Shown here: positions 9,058-16,865 of the stretch, one piece after another
Layout: the number at the start of each line of letters is the position of its first letter
How positions within the stretch are numbered: the first letter of the stretch is position 1
NCBI GenBank assembly: GCA_910585205.1
Contig: CAJUCC010000042.1
Span: forward strand, 1-64,000
Origin: an uncultured Lachnospiraceae bacterium
GTDB taxonomy: Bacteria; Bacillota; Clostridia; Lachnospirales; Lachnospiraceae
DNA: 64,000 nt
Direction: 5' to 3'
Position numbers and translations under genes: made by a program
The notes under the pieces: generated by a model
Told to the model about the DNA's origin: nothing
The model's database searches: none
What the model saw: only the letters and a program-made list of their open reading frames with translations

Positions 9058-9747
9058 TTGAAAACCTTTCAGCAACCTTTATCCGCAGAGGAAGAAGCCT
9101 GCTGCATTGAACGTATGCGGGAGGGAGGCAGTGAAAGAGCCAGAGAGGCCAGAGCGCTGCTGATCGAACGAAATCTGCGTCTGGTGGCCCATATAGCCAA
9201 AAAGTATCAAAATCTGGATGAAGATATGGAAGACCTGATTTCCATAGGGACCATAGGACTGATTAAGGCAGTCAATACCTTTGATGCGGCGAAAAAAATA
9301 CGGCTTTCCAGCTATGCCAGCAAGTGTATTGAGAACGAGCTGCTTATGATGATCCGGGGGAGGAAAAAGAAGTCAAAAGAGGTTTCCCTGTATGAACCGA
9401 TTGGAACGGACAAAGAAGGCAATGAGATCAGTCTTTTGGATATAATCGAGAACGAACAGACTGATATTCTGGAATGCATGGAACTGGAGCGCAATACGAA
9501 AAAACTGGGAGAACTGCTCTACACGAGACTGGACGCGCGGGAGCGCGAGATTATCTGTATGCGGTACGGCATTCTCCTGCCGGAGAAAACAAAATCCGGC
9601 GCGGCGTTTCCGGTGCTGATCGGATGCGGCGAGGAAGTGACACAGCGGGAGATCGGGTCCATGCTTGGAATTTCGAGGAGCTATGTGTCCCGGATTGAAA
9701 AACGGGCGCTGCAGAAGCTGCGGATGGGAATGGAGAGTACGGCGTAG
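9058..9747 (+). CDS. sigK: Sporulation sigma factor SigK (late mother cell)
   Basis: The 229-residue sigma-70 factor matches SigK along region 2 (LRLVAHIAKKY, DLISIGTIGLIKAV), region 3 and region 4 (TQREIGSMLGISRSYVSRIEKRAL). SigK drives late mother-cell genes for coat and cortex. The start is a TTG preceded by GGGGGCT. No long pro-sequence is seen before the conserved MKTFQxPL start, as in many clostridia, and the gene is not split by a skin element. Odd: between the end of region 4.1 (CMRYG) and TQREI there are 24 residues (171-194), where Bacillus SigK has about eight. CATAGAAT at 9022-9029 resembles a sigma-E -10 box, but no -35 is convincing. Confidence 0.93.
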   Translation: MKTFQQPLSAEEEACCIERMREGGSERAREARALLIERNLRLVAHIAKKYQNLDEDMEDLISIGTIGLIKAVNTFDAAKKIRLSSYASKCIENELLMMIRGRKKKSKEVSLYEPIGTDKEGNEISLLDIIENEQTDILECMELERNTKKLGELLYTRLDAREREIICMRYGILLPEKTKSGAAFPVLIGCGEEVTQREIGSMLGISRSYVSRIEKRALQKLRMGMESTA

Positions 9748-9759
9748 GGAACGGCGGAG

Positions 9760-9817
9760 CAGGAATAAAGTAAGGAGAATCTTATGCGTATTCGAATTGC
9801 TTTACTCCTGTTTTTTT
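9760..9817 (+). terminator. Probable terminator of sigK
   Basis: CAGGAATAAAG (9760-9770) pairs with CTTTACTCCTG (9800-9810) with one mismatch, followed by seven T. The loop is long (29 bases) and may contain a smaller hairpin. Confidence 0.55.
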
Positions 9818-9868
9818 GTTATATAGATACCGGAATGTGGTAATGTGAGAAAAAATCTCAAATTTTTA

Positions 9869-9897
9869 TTGATACATCAATAGCGGCATGATACGAT
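9869..9897 (+). promoter_or_regulatory. Promoter candidate of the AAA/RloB cassette
   Basis: TTGATA (9869-9874), 17-base spacer ending in TGA, then TACGAT (9892-9897), giving a TG-extended -10. The sequence ATGATACGATA here recurs before the lipoprotein gene at 11941-11951. Confidence 0.5.
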
Positions 9898-9954
9898 AGC
9901 TGTAATTAAGATAAAATTGAGAAAAAAGCACAGAAAAAAGTGGAAGGAGAGGTT

Positions 9955-11199
9955 ATGTTAAGCCAGTTTTCATTTTCTAATTATAAATCATTTAAAGAAG
10001 AGGCTTTTTTGGATTTCATTGCAGAATCGATCAGGGAACATGAAAAAAGTGTAATTATTGACAAGGCAGACGGAGAAAAGTTTTTGCCGGTCATTGTAAT
10101 CTATGGTCCGAATGGAGGAGGGAAATCAACAGTTCTGGAAGCGCTGAAGTATTTGAGAATGATAGTATTGCGGCCTTATATTATATCACAGACGGAGAAT
10201 AATGAAAATTCTGACAGTCTGGCTTCACAAAGTCTTACAATGGAATTCAGAGATAAGTGTCATAAATTTGATCCGGTATGTGAAACGTTACCGGTTTGTT
10301 TTGACGTGATGTTTCGCATTAATGGAAAGCAGTACAAATATCAGATTTCGCAAAAGAATAATGAAATTGTGGAAGAGAATCTCTATCGATTGGTTCTTGG
10401 AGAAAAAGATGCGGAAATTATTTTTGAGCGGACTGCGGATGAATGTGTGTTGGGCAGGGAGATAGAAGATATACCGGTTGAGAAACTGAAAAACTCTATG
10501 CCTTTGCTTACCCATGTGGCCGTAAACTATAATATAGAGCCGATTGATGAAGTGATTTCATGGTTTTTGCGTGTAAATTTTGTGGATTATGATAATCCGA
10601 AAAGAGAACGCCGGATTATTCTCCCGAAAGCGGAAACAGCCAGAGCAAAATTGTTTGAAGTCATGCAAAAGATGGATATTCATATTGCCGATTTCCGGGT
10701 GGAAAAAGATGTTGACGGTCATATAAAGAATGTATATGCGAAACATGTGTTGGAAAACGGCATGATTGTTGAGATACCATTTGAAGAGGAATCCAGCGGG
10801 ACAAGGAAACTGTTCAGTTGTATGGCCAGAATTTTAGACTGCTTAAGAGACGGCACACTGCTGATTGCAGATGAACTGGATGCAAAGCTGCATCCGAAAT
10901 TATTACAATATATTATTGAATTATTTACGGATCCCAAAAGCAACAGAAAGGGAGCACAGCTTCTGCTCACGTCTCATGATATTACAACTATGACACCGGA
11001 GATCTTTCGAAGAGATGAAATATGGTTTTGCGCGTTGGATCCGCAAAATGCTTCCATATTGTATTCTTTAATATCGTTTAAAAAGGAAAACGGAAAAACG
11101 CCCAGAAACGATGAATCATATAGTAAACAGTATCTGGAAGGGCGTTATGGAGCAGATCCATATATCAGAAAGATTTTGGATTGGGAGGAACAGAGATGA
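9955..11199 (+). CDS. AAA family ATPase of a two-gene defence-like cassette
   Basis: The 414-residue protein is an ABC/SMC-type AAA ATPase (AAA_15/AAA_21 group, RloA/AbiLi-like): N-terminal FSNYKSF, Walker A GPNGGGKST (51-59), a signature-like ESSGTRKL near residue 280, Walker B LLIADELD (D306, E307) and a switch histidine in LTSHD. Start ATG 9955 follows AAGGAGAGG; an in-frame GTG at 9940 lies before that site and is rejected. It overlaps the RloB gene (ATGA). Such ATPases paired with RloB or TOPRIM proteins occur in AbiL- and PARIS-like phage-defence systems, where the ATPase is thought to sense infection and release the effector. That role here is inferred from architecture. Base composition is AT-richer than the flanks, suggesting acquisition. 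Confidence 0.85.
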   Translation: MLSQFSFSNYKSFKEEAFLDFIAESIREHEKSVIIDKADGEKFLPVIVIYGPNGGGKSTVLEALKYLRMIVLRPYIISQTENNENSDSLASQSLTMEFRDKCHKFDPVCETLPVCFDVMFRINGKQYKYQISQKNNEIVEENLYRLVLGEKDAEIIFERTADECVLGREIEDIPVEKLKNSMPLLTHVAVNYNIEPIDEVISWFLRVNFVDYDNPKRERRIILPKAETARAKLFEVMQKMDIHIADFRVEKDVDGHIKNVYAKHVLENGMIVEIPFEEESSGTRKLFSCMARILDCLRDGTLLIADELDAKLHPKLLQYIIELFTDPKSNRKGAQLLLTSHDITTMTPEIFRRDEIWFCALDPQNASILYSLISFKKENGKTPRNDESYSKQYLEGRYGADPYIRKILDWEEQR

Positions 11200-11870
11200 G
11201 CTGCAAACCTTTGAAAGTGAGTGAACAAAAGAAAAGTCAGGACAAGATCAATGCGAAAATGCAAAAAAGAAAGAAACCGCTGTTAGACGATGTACCTCCG
11301 TATATGTTTATTATCAGTGAAGGAACAAAGACAGAACCTAATTATATCAATGGATTCGCAAATGCCATAAATGCAAAATACCGCGAGTATTCTACGGGAG
11401 AGAGAATTTTAGTAGAAGGTACGGGGAGAAATACAAAAGATTTATTAAAATATGCCAGGAAACGGGTTGAGAACAAATTCCCGCAGGCGAAGGTTGTCTG
11501 GTTACTGTATGACAAGGACGATTTTCCGCTGGATAACTTTGATAATACCCAGTACAGTGCCGAAAAGAAAAAAGAGAGCAGACAGTACCGGGTGGCCTGG
11601 TCAAATGAATGTATCGAATTGTGGTTTGTCTTACATTTTCAGGAGTTGACAGTGAACAATGGCCGCGAACAATATCAGGAAATATTGAGAAAAAAGTGCG
11701 GTTATGAAAAGAATGCAGAGAATTTGTATGATATGTTCCGCGATAAAACGGATATTGCCATTCAGAGGGCAAGACGGCAATATGAGTCATATCATGATGA
11801 AGCCCCGTCAAAAAGATGCCCGGCTACGAGAGTCTATGAACTGGTGGAGGAGCTGCAGCGGTATCTTTGA
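11196..11870 (+). CDS. RloB-family protein, candidate defence effector
   Basis: The 224-residue protein has RloB family features: a basic N-terminus, EGTKTEPNYI at 42-51, a hydrophobic strand ending in acidic residues (VWLLYDKDDF) and NECIELWFVLHF. RloB proteins are suspected to have a TOPRIM-like nuclease fold, and the acidic cluster would suit metal binding; activity is not proven from sequence. The ATG at 11196 has GGGAGG seven bases upstream and overlaps the stop of the ATPase gene, so the two are made together. The pair most resembles AbiLi/AbiLii (RloA/RloB). No restriction-modification genes lie beside it, unlike classic Rlo loci. No terminator is obvious after it. Confidence 0.82.
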   Translation: MSCKPLKVSEQKKSQDKINAKMQKRKKPLLDDVPPYMFIISEGTKTEPNYINGFANAINAKYREYSTGERILVEGTGRNTKDLLKYARKRVENKFPQAKVVWLLYDKDDFPLDNFDNTQYSAEKKKESRQYRVAWSNECIELWFVLHFQELTVNNGREQYQEILRKKCGYEKNAENLYDMFRDKTDIAIQRARRQYESYHDEAPSKRCPATRVYELVEELQRYL

Positions 11871-11921
11871 ATATGACGGCAATGTTGATAAACACTATAG
11901 ATGTGACATAGGCTGCGTTTC

Positions 11922-11950
11922 TTGAAAAACCGGGCCGGATATGATACGAT
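11922..11950 (+). promoter_or_regulatory. Promoter candidate of the lipoprotein-pilT pair
   Basis: TTGAAA (11922-11927), 17-base spacer ending in TGA, TACGAT (11945-11950), with the same TG-extended -10 as before the AAA gene. It lies 34 bases before the lipoprotein start. Confidence 0.5.
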
Positions 11951-11983
11951 ACATCTGATTAAACGCGCGGGAGATGAAAAGGG

Positions 11984-13048
11984 ATGAATAACAGGAGCCG
12001 GAAAGCAGCTCTGGGATTTTTGGCTGTCGGTTTGAGCCTGGTATTGTCGGCATGCGAGGGTGCGGATACCGGCGGCGCGGCGCAGGCGACGGAAACCACC
12101 GATGCCCGGGAAACGGAAGAAGTGCCATCGACCGATCCGGGTGCGGTGTCCGCCCCGGATGCGCCGCAGGCACGGGACTGGACAATTTATAGCGGAGAGT
12201 GGTCGTTGGACGGGGCCGGCTATGACGCTGTGCTGGCAGACGGCGGCGCACTGTTGTCGTGCAGCATGACGCGGCAGGGAGATTTTGCGGGCAGTCTGTT
12301 CACGCAGCAGGCGGGAACGGAACGTTTTGCGGAAGTTGAGATTGATGCAAAAGCAGAGGGCGACCTGCTGGTATGTGATTTTACCGACGACGGATGGGGC
12401 GGCGCCGGGACGCTGTATCTGCGTTTTGGGGACGAGCGCATAACGGCGTGGGTGGAAAATTATATGATGGCGGAAGACAATTTCTGCGGCTACGGCATCA
12501 GCGGGGAATATGAATTGATCCGGTGTTCGGAGCATGTGGCATCTGCGGACGATGCGGATGATGCAGATCACGCGGAGCAGGGGGCTTACAGACGGGCGCA
12601 GGAGCTGTATGCGCTGCCGGAGGACGAGCTGCTTTCGCTGCTGCAGGAACGGGCGCCGTATTACCGGACATGTACCTATTATAATGAAGTGACGGATTAC
12701 TGGGAAAACGACAGGGAGGTCAGAGATATTGCCAATCGGACAGAACCGTTGTTTGATACGGACGCACGGTACTATACCGAGGCGGATTTTGCCGATACGC
12801 CGGTATTGATTATCCATCTTGCCAAAAATGAAATCTATGCGCGGCACGGATATATCTTTCAGGATGCGGACCTGTCAAATTATTTTATGGGCTGTGTCTG
12901 GTATCAGCCGGCAGTGGAAGGCAGCGCATTTGACGATACGGTACTGAACGCATATGAGCGGCAGAATCTGCAGATGCTGGCGGCGCTCGATACCTATGAC
13001 ACAGGGGAACAGGAGCGGCAGGGAGAAAACGATGGTAGTGACAGTTGA
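11984..13048 (+). CDS. Lipoprotein with YARHG domain
   Basis: The 354-residue protein starts with a lipoprotein signal (hydrophobic stretch, lipobox LSAC with Cys 24), so it is probably anchored outside the membrane. After a low-complexity Thr/Ala/Pro linker and a region resembling no family I recognise (about 60-190), the C-terminal part holds the YARHG motif (285-289) in the context KNEIYARHGYIF. YARHG is an extracellular domain of unknown function, common in gut Firmicutes. AAAAGGGATG overlaps the start region. The 3' end overlaps pilT by 17 bases, which is unusual for a lipoprotein and suggests joint expression. Confidence 0.8.
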   Translation: MNNRSRKAALGFLAVGLSLVLSACEGADTGGAAQATETTDARETEEVPSTDPGAVSAPDAPQARDWTIYSGEWSLDGAGYDAVLADGGALLSCSMTRQGDFAGSLFTQQAGTERFAEVEIDAKAEGDLLVCDFTDDGWGGAGTLYLRFGDERITAWVENYMMAEDNFCGYGISGEYELIRCSEHVASADDADDADHAEQGAYRRAQELYALPEDELLSLLQERAPYYRTCTYYNEVTDYWENDREVRDIANRTEPLFDTDARYYTEADFADTPVLIIHLAKNEIYARHGYIFQDADLSNYFMGCVWYQPAVEGSAFDDTVLNAYERQNLQMLAALDTYDTGEQERQGENDGSDS

Positions 13049-14087
13049 GGAAATTTTAAGAGAGGCGGTAAAAGCCGGTGCGTCGGATGTGCATATTTCG
13101 GTGGGAGCCGCACCAAAGATGCGGGTGAACGGCGCCCTGACGGAAATGTCATATTCCCGGCTCTCGGCATCCGATACGCTCTCGATGCTGATTGCGATTA
13201 TGACGGAGAGCCAGCGGGGACTGTTTGAAGAACGGGGAGAATTTGATATGTCATTTGGCATATCATCGCTGGGAAGATTTCGCGTCAATGCCTATAAGCA
13301 GCAGGGGAGTGTGGCGCTGGCTATCCGGCTTGTGAGCACGGTCGTACCGACGACAGAGAGCCTCGGCATACCGAAATCGGTTGCCGAATTGTACCAGAAA
13401 AAGCGGGGCCTGATTCTCGTCTCGGGGGAGGCGGGATGCGGGAAATCGGCGACCCTTGCCGCGCTGCTCGACCGGATTAACAGTCTGCGGGAAGTGCATG
13501 TGATTACACTGGAAGATCCGGTGGAATTCCGTCACCGGCATAAGATGTCTCTGATTAATCAACGGGAGATCGGACTGGACTGCAGCGGCTTTGTAGCCGG
13601 GGTGGAAGCGGCTCTGCGGGAGGACGCCGACGTAATCCTGATCGGCGAGCTGCGGGATCTGGAGACGATCGGGGCGGCGATTACGGCCGCGGAAACCGGG
13701 CGTCTTGTTCTGGCTTCCCTGCATGTGCCGGGGGTGGTCAATGTGGTGGAACGCATGATCGATCTTTTCCCGACGTACCGGCAGCAGCAGGTGCGCATCC
13801 GTCTGGCCAATGTACTGGAAGCGGTAATTTCGCAGCAGCTTCTGCCGGATAAGGAGGGAACGGGGCGCACTGCCGCCTTTGAAGTTTTGCACGTCACCCG
13901 TCCGGTCAGAAACCTGATCCGGGAGGGCAGGCTGGGCCAGATTCCGGCGGCGATGCAGGCGGGGCGGAAACTGGGCATGACAACGATGGATGAGGCGATC
14001 GGGAAACTGCTGGAGGAGGGAAAAATTTCCAAGGAAACGGCAGTCTGGTATGCACATGAGCCGGAGTTTTTAAACGGAAAGATATAA
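13032..14087 (+). CDS. pilT: PilT-type twitching/pilus-retraction ATPase
   Basis: From the ATG at 13032 (AGGGAG upstream) the protein has 351 residues, normal for PilT. It shows ASDVHI near the start, Walker A GEAGCGKS (132-139), EDPVEF, the NQREIG motif, Walker B VILIGELRD and C-terminal TTMDEAI. PilT powers retraction of type IV pili or regulates related machines. Compared with canonical PilT, the Walker A is less glycine/threonine rich and the His-box reads LHVPG rather than LHTN, so motor activity may be altered. No other pilus genes are nearby. It overlaps the upstream lipoprotein and is closed by a strong terminator. Confidence 0.9.
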   Translation: MVVTVEEILREAVKAGASDVHISVGAAPKMRVNGALTEMSYSRLSASDTLSMLIAIMTESQRGLFEERGEFDMSFGISSLGRFRVNAYKQQGSVALAIRLVSTVVPTTESLGIPKSVAELYQKKRGLILVSGEAGCGKSATLAALLDRINSLREVHVITLEDPVEFRHRHKMSLINQREIGLDCSGFVAGVEAALREDADVILIGELRDLETIGAAITAAETGRLVLASLHVPGVVNVVERMIDLFPTYRQQQVRIRLANVLEAVISQQLLPDKEGTGRTAAFEVLHVTRPVRNLIREGRLGQIPAAMQAGRKLGMTTMDEAIGKLLEEGKISKETAVWYAHEPEFLNGKI

Positions 14088-14097
14088 GCGCCGAGCT

Positions 14098-14147
14098 GTA
14101 CAGGGGATATTCTGCGGGAAATGCGCCAATATCCCCTTGTACTTTTT
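14098..14147 (+). terminator. Strong terminator of lipoprotein-pilT
   Basis: GTACAGGGGATATT (from 14098) pairs with AATATCCCCTTGTAC (to 14142) with a single bulge, then TTTTT. Confidence 0.85.
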
Positions 14148-14165
14148 CCGGATTTCCGTTATAAT
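14137..14165 (+). promoter_or_regulatory. Promoter of comM overlapping the terminator
   Basis: TTGTAC (14137-14142), exactly 17 bases, TATAAT (14160-14165). The -35 box is the last six bases of the terminator stem. Confidence 0.5.
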
Positions 14166-14271
14166 AACAAAAAAGTTCCGCGTATGCGGAGCGAATCACA
14201 TTTTCTTATTGTCACAGGCGGCGTTCGCCGCATATTTTCCGATAATTCAGAATAATAAAGGAGAGAACAGA

Positions 14272-15858
14272 ATGTTCAGCAGGATACTTTCCGGGGCGTT
14301 TTATGGAATTGACAGTTATCCCGTGCAGGTGGAAGTGGATGTGGCGCCGGGACTGCCGTGTATGGAGATGGTGGGCTGCCTGAGCCGGGAGGCGGGAGAG
14401 GCAAAGCAGCGGATCAGGGTAGCGCTGCGCAATATCGGTGTTCGTATGCCGCCGTCCCGGATTACCATCAATCTGTCCCCGGCGGACCGGTATAAGAGCG
14501 GCACCGCGTTTGATCTGCCCGCCGCCATCGGCCTGCTTGTCTCGACGGGGATGCTGGGACAGGAGAAGACTGCCGGCATTTTGTTTGCAGGGGAACTGGG
14601 ACTGAACGGGGAACTGCGGCCGGTCAGGGGAATTCTGCCGATTGTCAGGGCGGCGGCGCAGGCCGGAACCGGCATGTGCATTGTCCCGGAGGGCAACGGG
14701 CGGGAGGCGGCGGTGACAGAGGGCGTGACGGTATACGGCGCGTCGCATCTTTCCCAGGTGGTAAAGGGGCTGCAGGAGGGAATGGAGACCGCAGGTCTGT
14801 CTCCGGTAAAGGCGGCTTCGGGAAGTGTGGGGACGGACAGTGCGGGTGACGGCTGTCCCGCGGACGGCGCACGGGACTGTACGGCGGCGAATACGGCCGC
14901 CGATTTTGCCGATGTTTCGGGACAGGAAACGGCGAAGCGGGCGGCGGAGATCGCTGCTGCAGGATGTCATCATCTGCTGCTGATCGGGCCGCCGGGGAGC
15001 GGCAAGACGATGATTGCCGAGCGGATTCCCGGCATTATGCCGCCGCTCTCCCGGGAGGAAAGTCTGGAAGTATCCGCCGTATACAGTGTCAGCGGCCGTC
15101 TGCCGGGCGGCCGCCTGATGGATGAGCGGCCGTTTCTGGCGCCGCATCATACGGCTACGGGCGCGTCTTTGATCGGCGGCGGGCGGATTCCGATGCCGGG
15201 TGCGGTCAGTCTGGCACACAGAGGTGTCTTGTTTCTGGATGAACTGCCGGAATTCCGGCGCAGTGTGCTGGATATGCTGCGGCAGCCGCTGGAAGAGCGG
15301 AACGTGAGAATTGCCAGGACATACGGCAATCTGGAATATCCGGCGGCATTTATGCTGGTGGGCGCGATGAATCCCTGTCCCTGCGGATATTATCCCGATG
15401 AAGGATTGTGCCGGTGCAGCCAGTCGGAAATCCGCCGGTATCTGGGGCGTGTTTCGGGACCGGTTCTGGATCGGATTGATCTGTGTGTGGAGACGCGCAG
15501 ACCGGATACCGCAAAGCTGTTTGAACGGGAACGGGGAGAGGACAGCGCGTCCGTCCGCAGGCGTGTCAGATCGGCCAGAGAGATACAGAAAAAGCGTTTC
15601 GGGACCCGGATGCGTTTTAACGGTGACATGCATCCCGGAGAGATCGCGGCATATTGTAAACTGGATGAGGAGACGCAGCGGCAGTTTCAGCGGGCAGCCG
15701 GGGCATTTTCCATGAGCATGCGCGCCTGTCATAAGGTGCTGCGGACGGCCCGCACCATTGCGGATCTGGCAGGCGCCGCGCAGATCGGTTTGAGCCATGT
15801 CAACGAAGCGGTGTATTATCGGGCGGCTGTCAGCACATACTGGGAGAGAAAGGGATAA
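14272..15858 (+). CDS. comM: YifB/ComM family AAA ATPase (Mg-chelatase-like)
   Basis: The 528-residue protein has the N-terminal Lon-like ChlI domain (VEVDVAPGLPCMEMVG, ADRYKSGTAFDLPAAIG), a Mg-chelatase AAA module with Walker A GPPGSGKT (239-246), VLFLDELPEF and NPCPCGYYPD, and the ComM C-terminal domain. ComM is a hexameric branch-migration helicase that extends heteroduplex during natural transformation. AAAGGAGAG sets the start at 14272; the longer reading from 14137 starts within the terminator and lacks a ribosome binding site. dprA follows after ten bases, so a DNA-uptake/recombination role is consistent. A Gly/Ala/Asp-rich linker lies near residues 180-205. Confidence 0.95.
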   Translation: MFSRILSGAFYGIDSYPVQVEVDVAPGLPCMEMVGCLSREAGEAKQRIRVALRNIGVRMPPSRITINLSPADRYKSGTAFDLPAAIGLLVSTGMLGQEKTAGILFAGELGLNGELRPVRGILPIVRAAAQAGTGMCIVPEGNGREAAVTEGVTVYGASHLSQVVKGLQEGMETAGLSPVKAASGSVGTDSAGDGCPADGARDCTAANTAADFADVSGQETAKRAAEIAAAGCHHLLLIGPPGSGKTMIAERIPGIMPPLSREESLEVSAVYSVSGRLPGGRLMDERPFLAPHHTATGASLIGGGRIPMPGAVSLAHRGVLFLDELPEFRRSVLDMLRQPLEERNVRIARTYGNLEYPAAFMLVGAMNPCPCGYYPDEGLCRCSQSEIRRYLGRVSGPVLDRIDLCVETRRPDTAKLFERERGEDSASVRRRVRSAREIQKKRFGTRMRFNGDMHPGEIAAYCKLDEETQRQFQRAAGAFSMSMRACHKVLRTARTIADLAGAAQIGLSHVNEAVYYRAAVSTYWERKG

Positions 15859-15868
15859 AAAGGACGAT

Positions 15869-16831
15869 ATGGGAGAACATACGCAGAAGCGGGAGACGCA
15901 GTGGTGTGTCCGAAAAGCGGACGCGGCGTATCCGCAGGCGCTGCACCGGATCAGAAATGCGCCCCGGGCGCTTTATGTAAGGGGAGAACTGCCGCGCGGA
16001 GAGATGCCTTCCGTTGCCGTTATCGGAGCCAGAAGATGCAGCTCTTACGGACGGGAGATGGCAGAGTGGTTTGCGGGAGAACTGGCGGGTGCGGGGGTGC
16101 AGATTATCAGCGGCATGGCGGCGGGGATCGACGGGATCGCACAGCGGGCGGCTTTGAAACGGGGGCGCAGCTTCGGCGTGCTCGGATGCGGCACGGACGT
16201 CTGTTATCCGGCGGAAAACCGGGATCTGTACCGGCAGCTGATGGCAGACGGCGGAATTTTGTCGGAATATCCGGAGGGGACACCGCCGGTGTCGGCGCAT
16301 TTCCCCCGCCGGAACCGGATTATCAGCGGGCTTGCCGACGCCGTTCTGGTCATTGAGGCAAAGGAGCGGAGCGGGACGATGATAACCGTGGATTTTGCCC
16401 TGGAACAGGGGCGGGACGTCTTTGCCCTGCCCGGACGTCTGACCGATGCGCTGAGCGGCGGCTGCAACAGTCTGATCGCGCAGGGTGCGGGCATTGTCAG
16501 ACGGCCGGAGGATATTCTGGAAACGCTTTACGGAAAGGGGAAAATGTGTGCGGAGGCGGCAGGCTGCGGCGGTGCGGCGCAATGCCGCGATGCGCCGCCG
16601 GATACCGGCTTCACAGGCAGCGAACGCATCGTACTGACCTGCATGGGCGACCGGCCGCTGACACTGCAGGAATTGTACGAACGGATCCGGACGGCCGAAG
16701 GCGGGAACGATATGACACTTGCGGAGGTGACAGATCTGCTGATGCGCCTTACGGTACGGGGCGCGGTTTCCCGGGAGTGGGGAAACAAATATGAAAGAAG
16801 AGGTTGCCATTCCGAAAGTTTTGTTGTATAG
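15869..16831 (+). CDS. dprA: DNA-processing protein DprA
   Basis: The protein has 320 residues from the ATG at 15869, which is preceded by AAGGA. The Rossmann-like DprA core is clear: AVIGARRCSSYG, SGMAAGIDGIAQ, GCGTDVCYP, SEYPEGTPP, FPRRNRIISGL and EAKERSGTMITVDFALEQGR. DprA loads RecA on incoming single-stranded DNA in natural transformation and is also found in many species not known to be competent. A C-terminal winged-helix part (about 255-320) follows a Cys/Gly-rich linker. It sits between comM and topA (34 bases), the common dprA-topA order in Firmicutes. Confidence 0.95.
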   Translation: MGEHTQKRETQWCVRKADAAYPQALHRIRNAPRALYVRGELPRGEMPSVAVIGARRCSSYGREMAEWFAGELAGAGVQIISGMAAGIDGIAQRAALKRGRSFGVLGCGTDVCYPAENRDLYRQLMADGGILSEYPEGTPPVSAHFPRRNRIISGLADAVLVIEAKERSGTMITVDFALEQGRDVFALPGRLTDALSGGCNSLIAQGAGIVRRPEDILETLYGKGKMCAEAAGCGGAAQCRDAPPDTGFTGSERIVLTCMGDRPLTLQELYERIRTAEGGNDMTLAEVTDLLMRLTVRGAVSREWGNKYERRGCHSESFVV

Positions 16832-16865
16832 TTTTAACGATTTGAGTATAAGGGGAGAAGAAACG

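Noticed and set aside
12220..12441. Minus-strand frames inside the lipoprotein gene
   Set aside because: Shadows; the plus frame has a lipobox and a YARHG motif.
14212..15798. Long minus-strand frame of 528 codons opposite comM
   Set aside because: Shadow of comM; no ribosome binding site, no family features.
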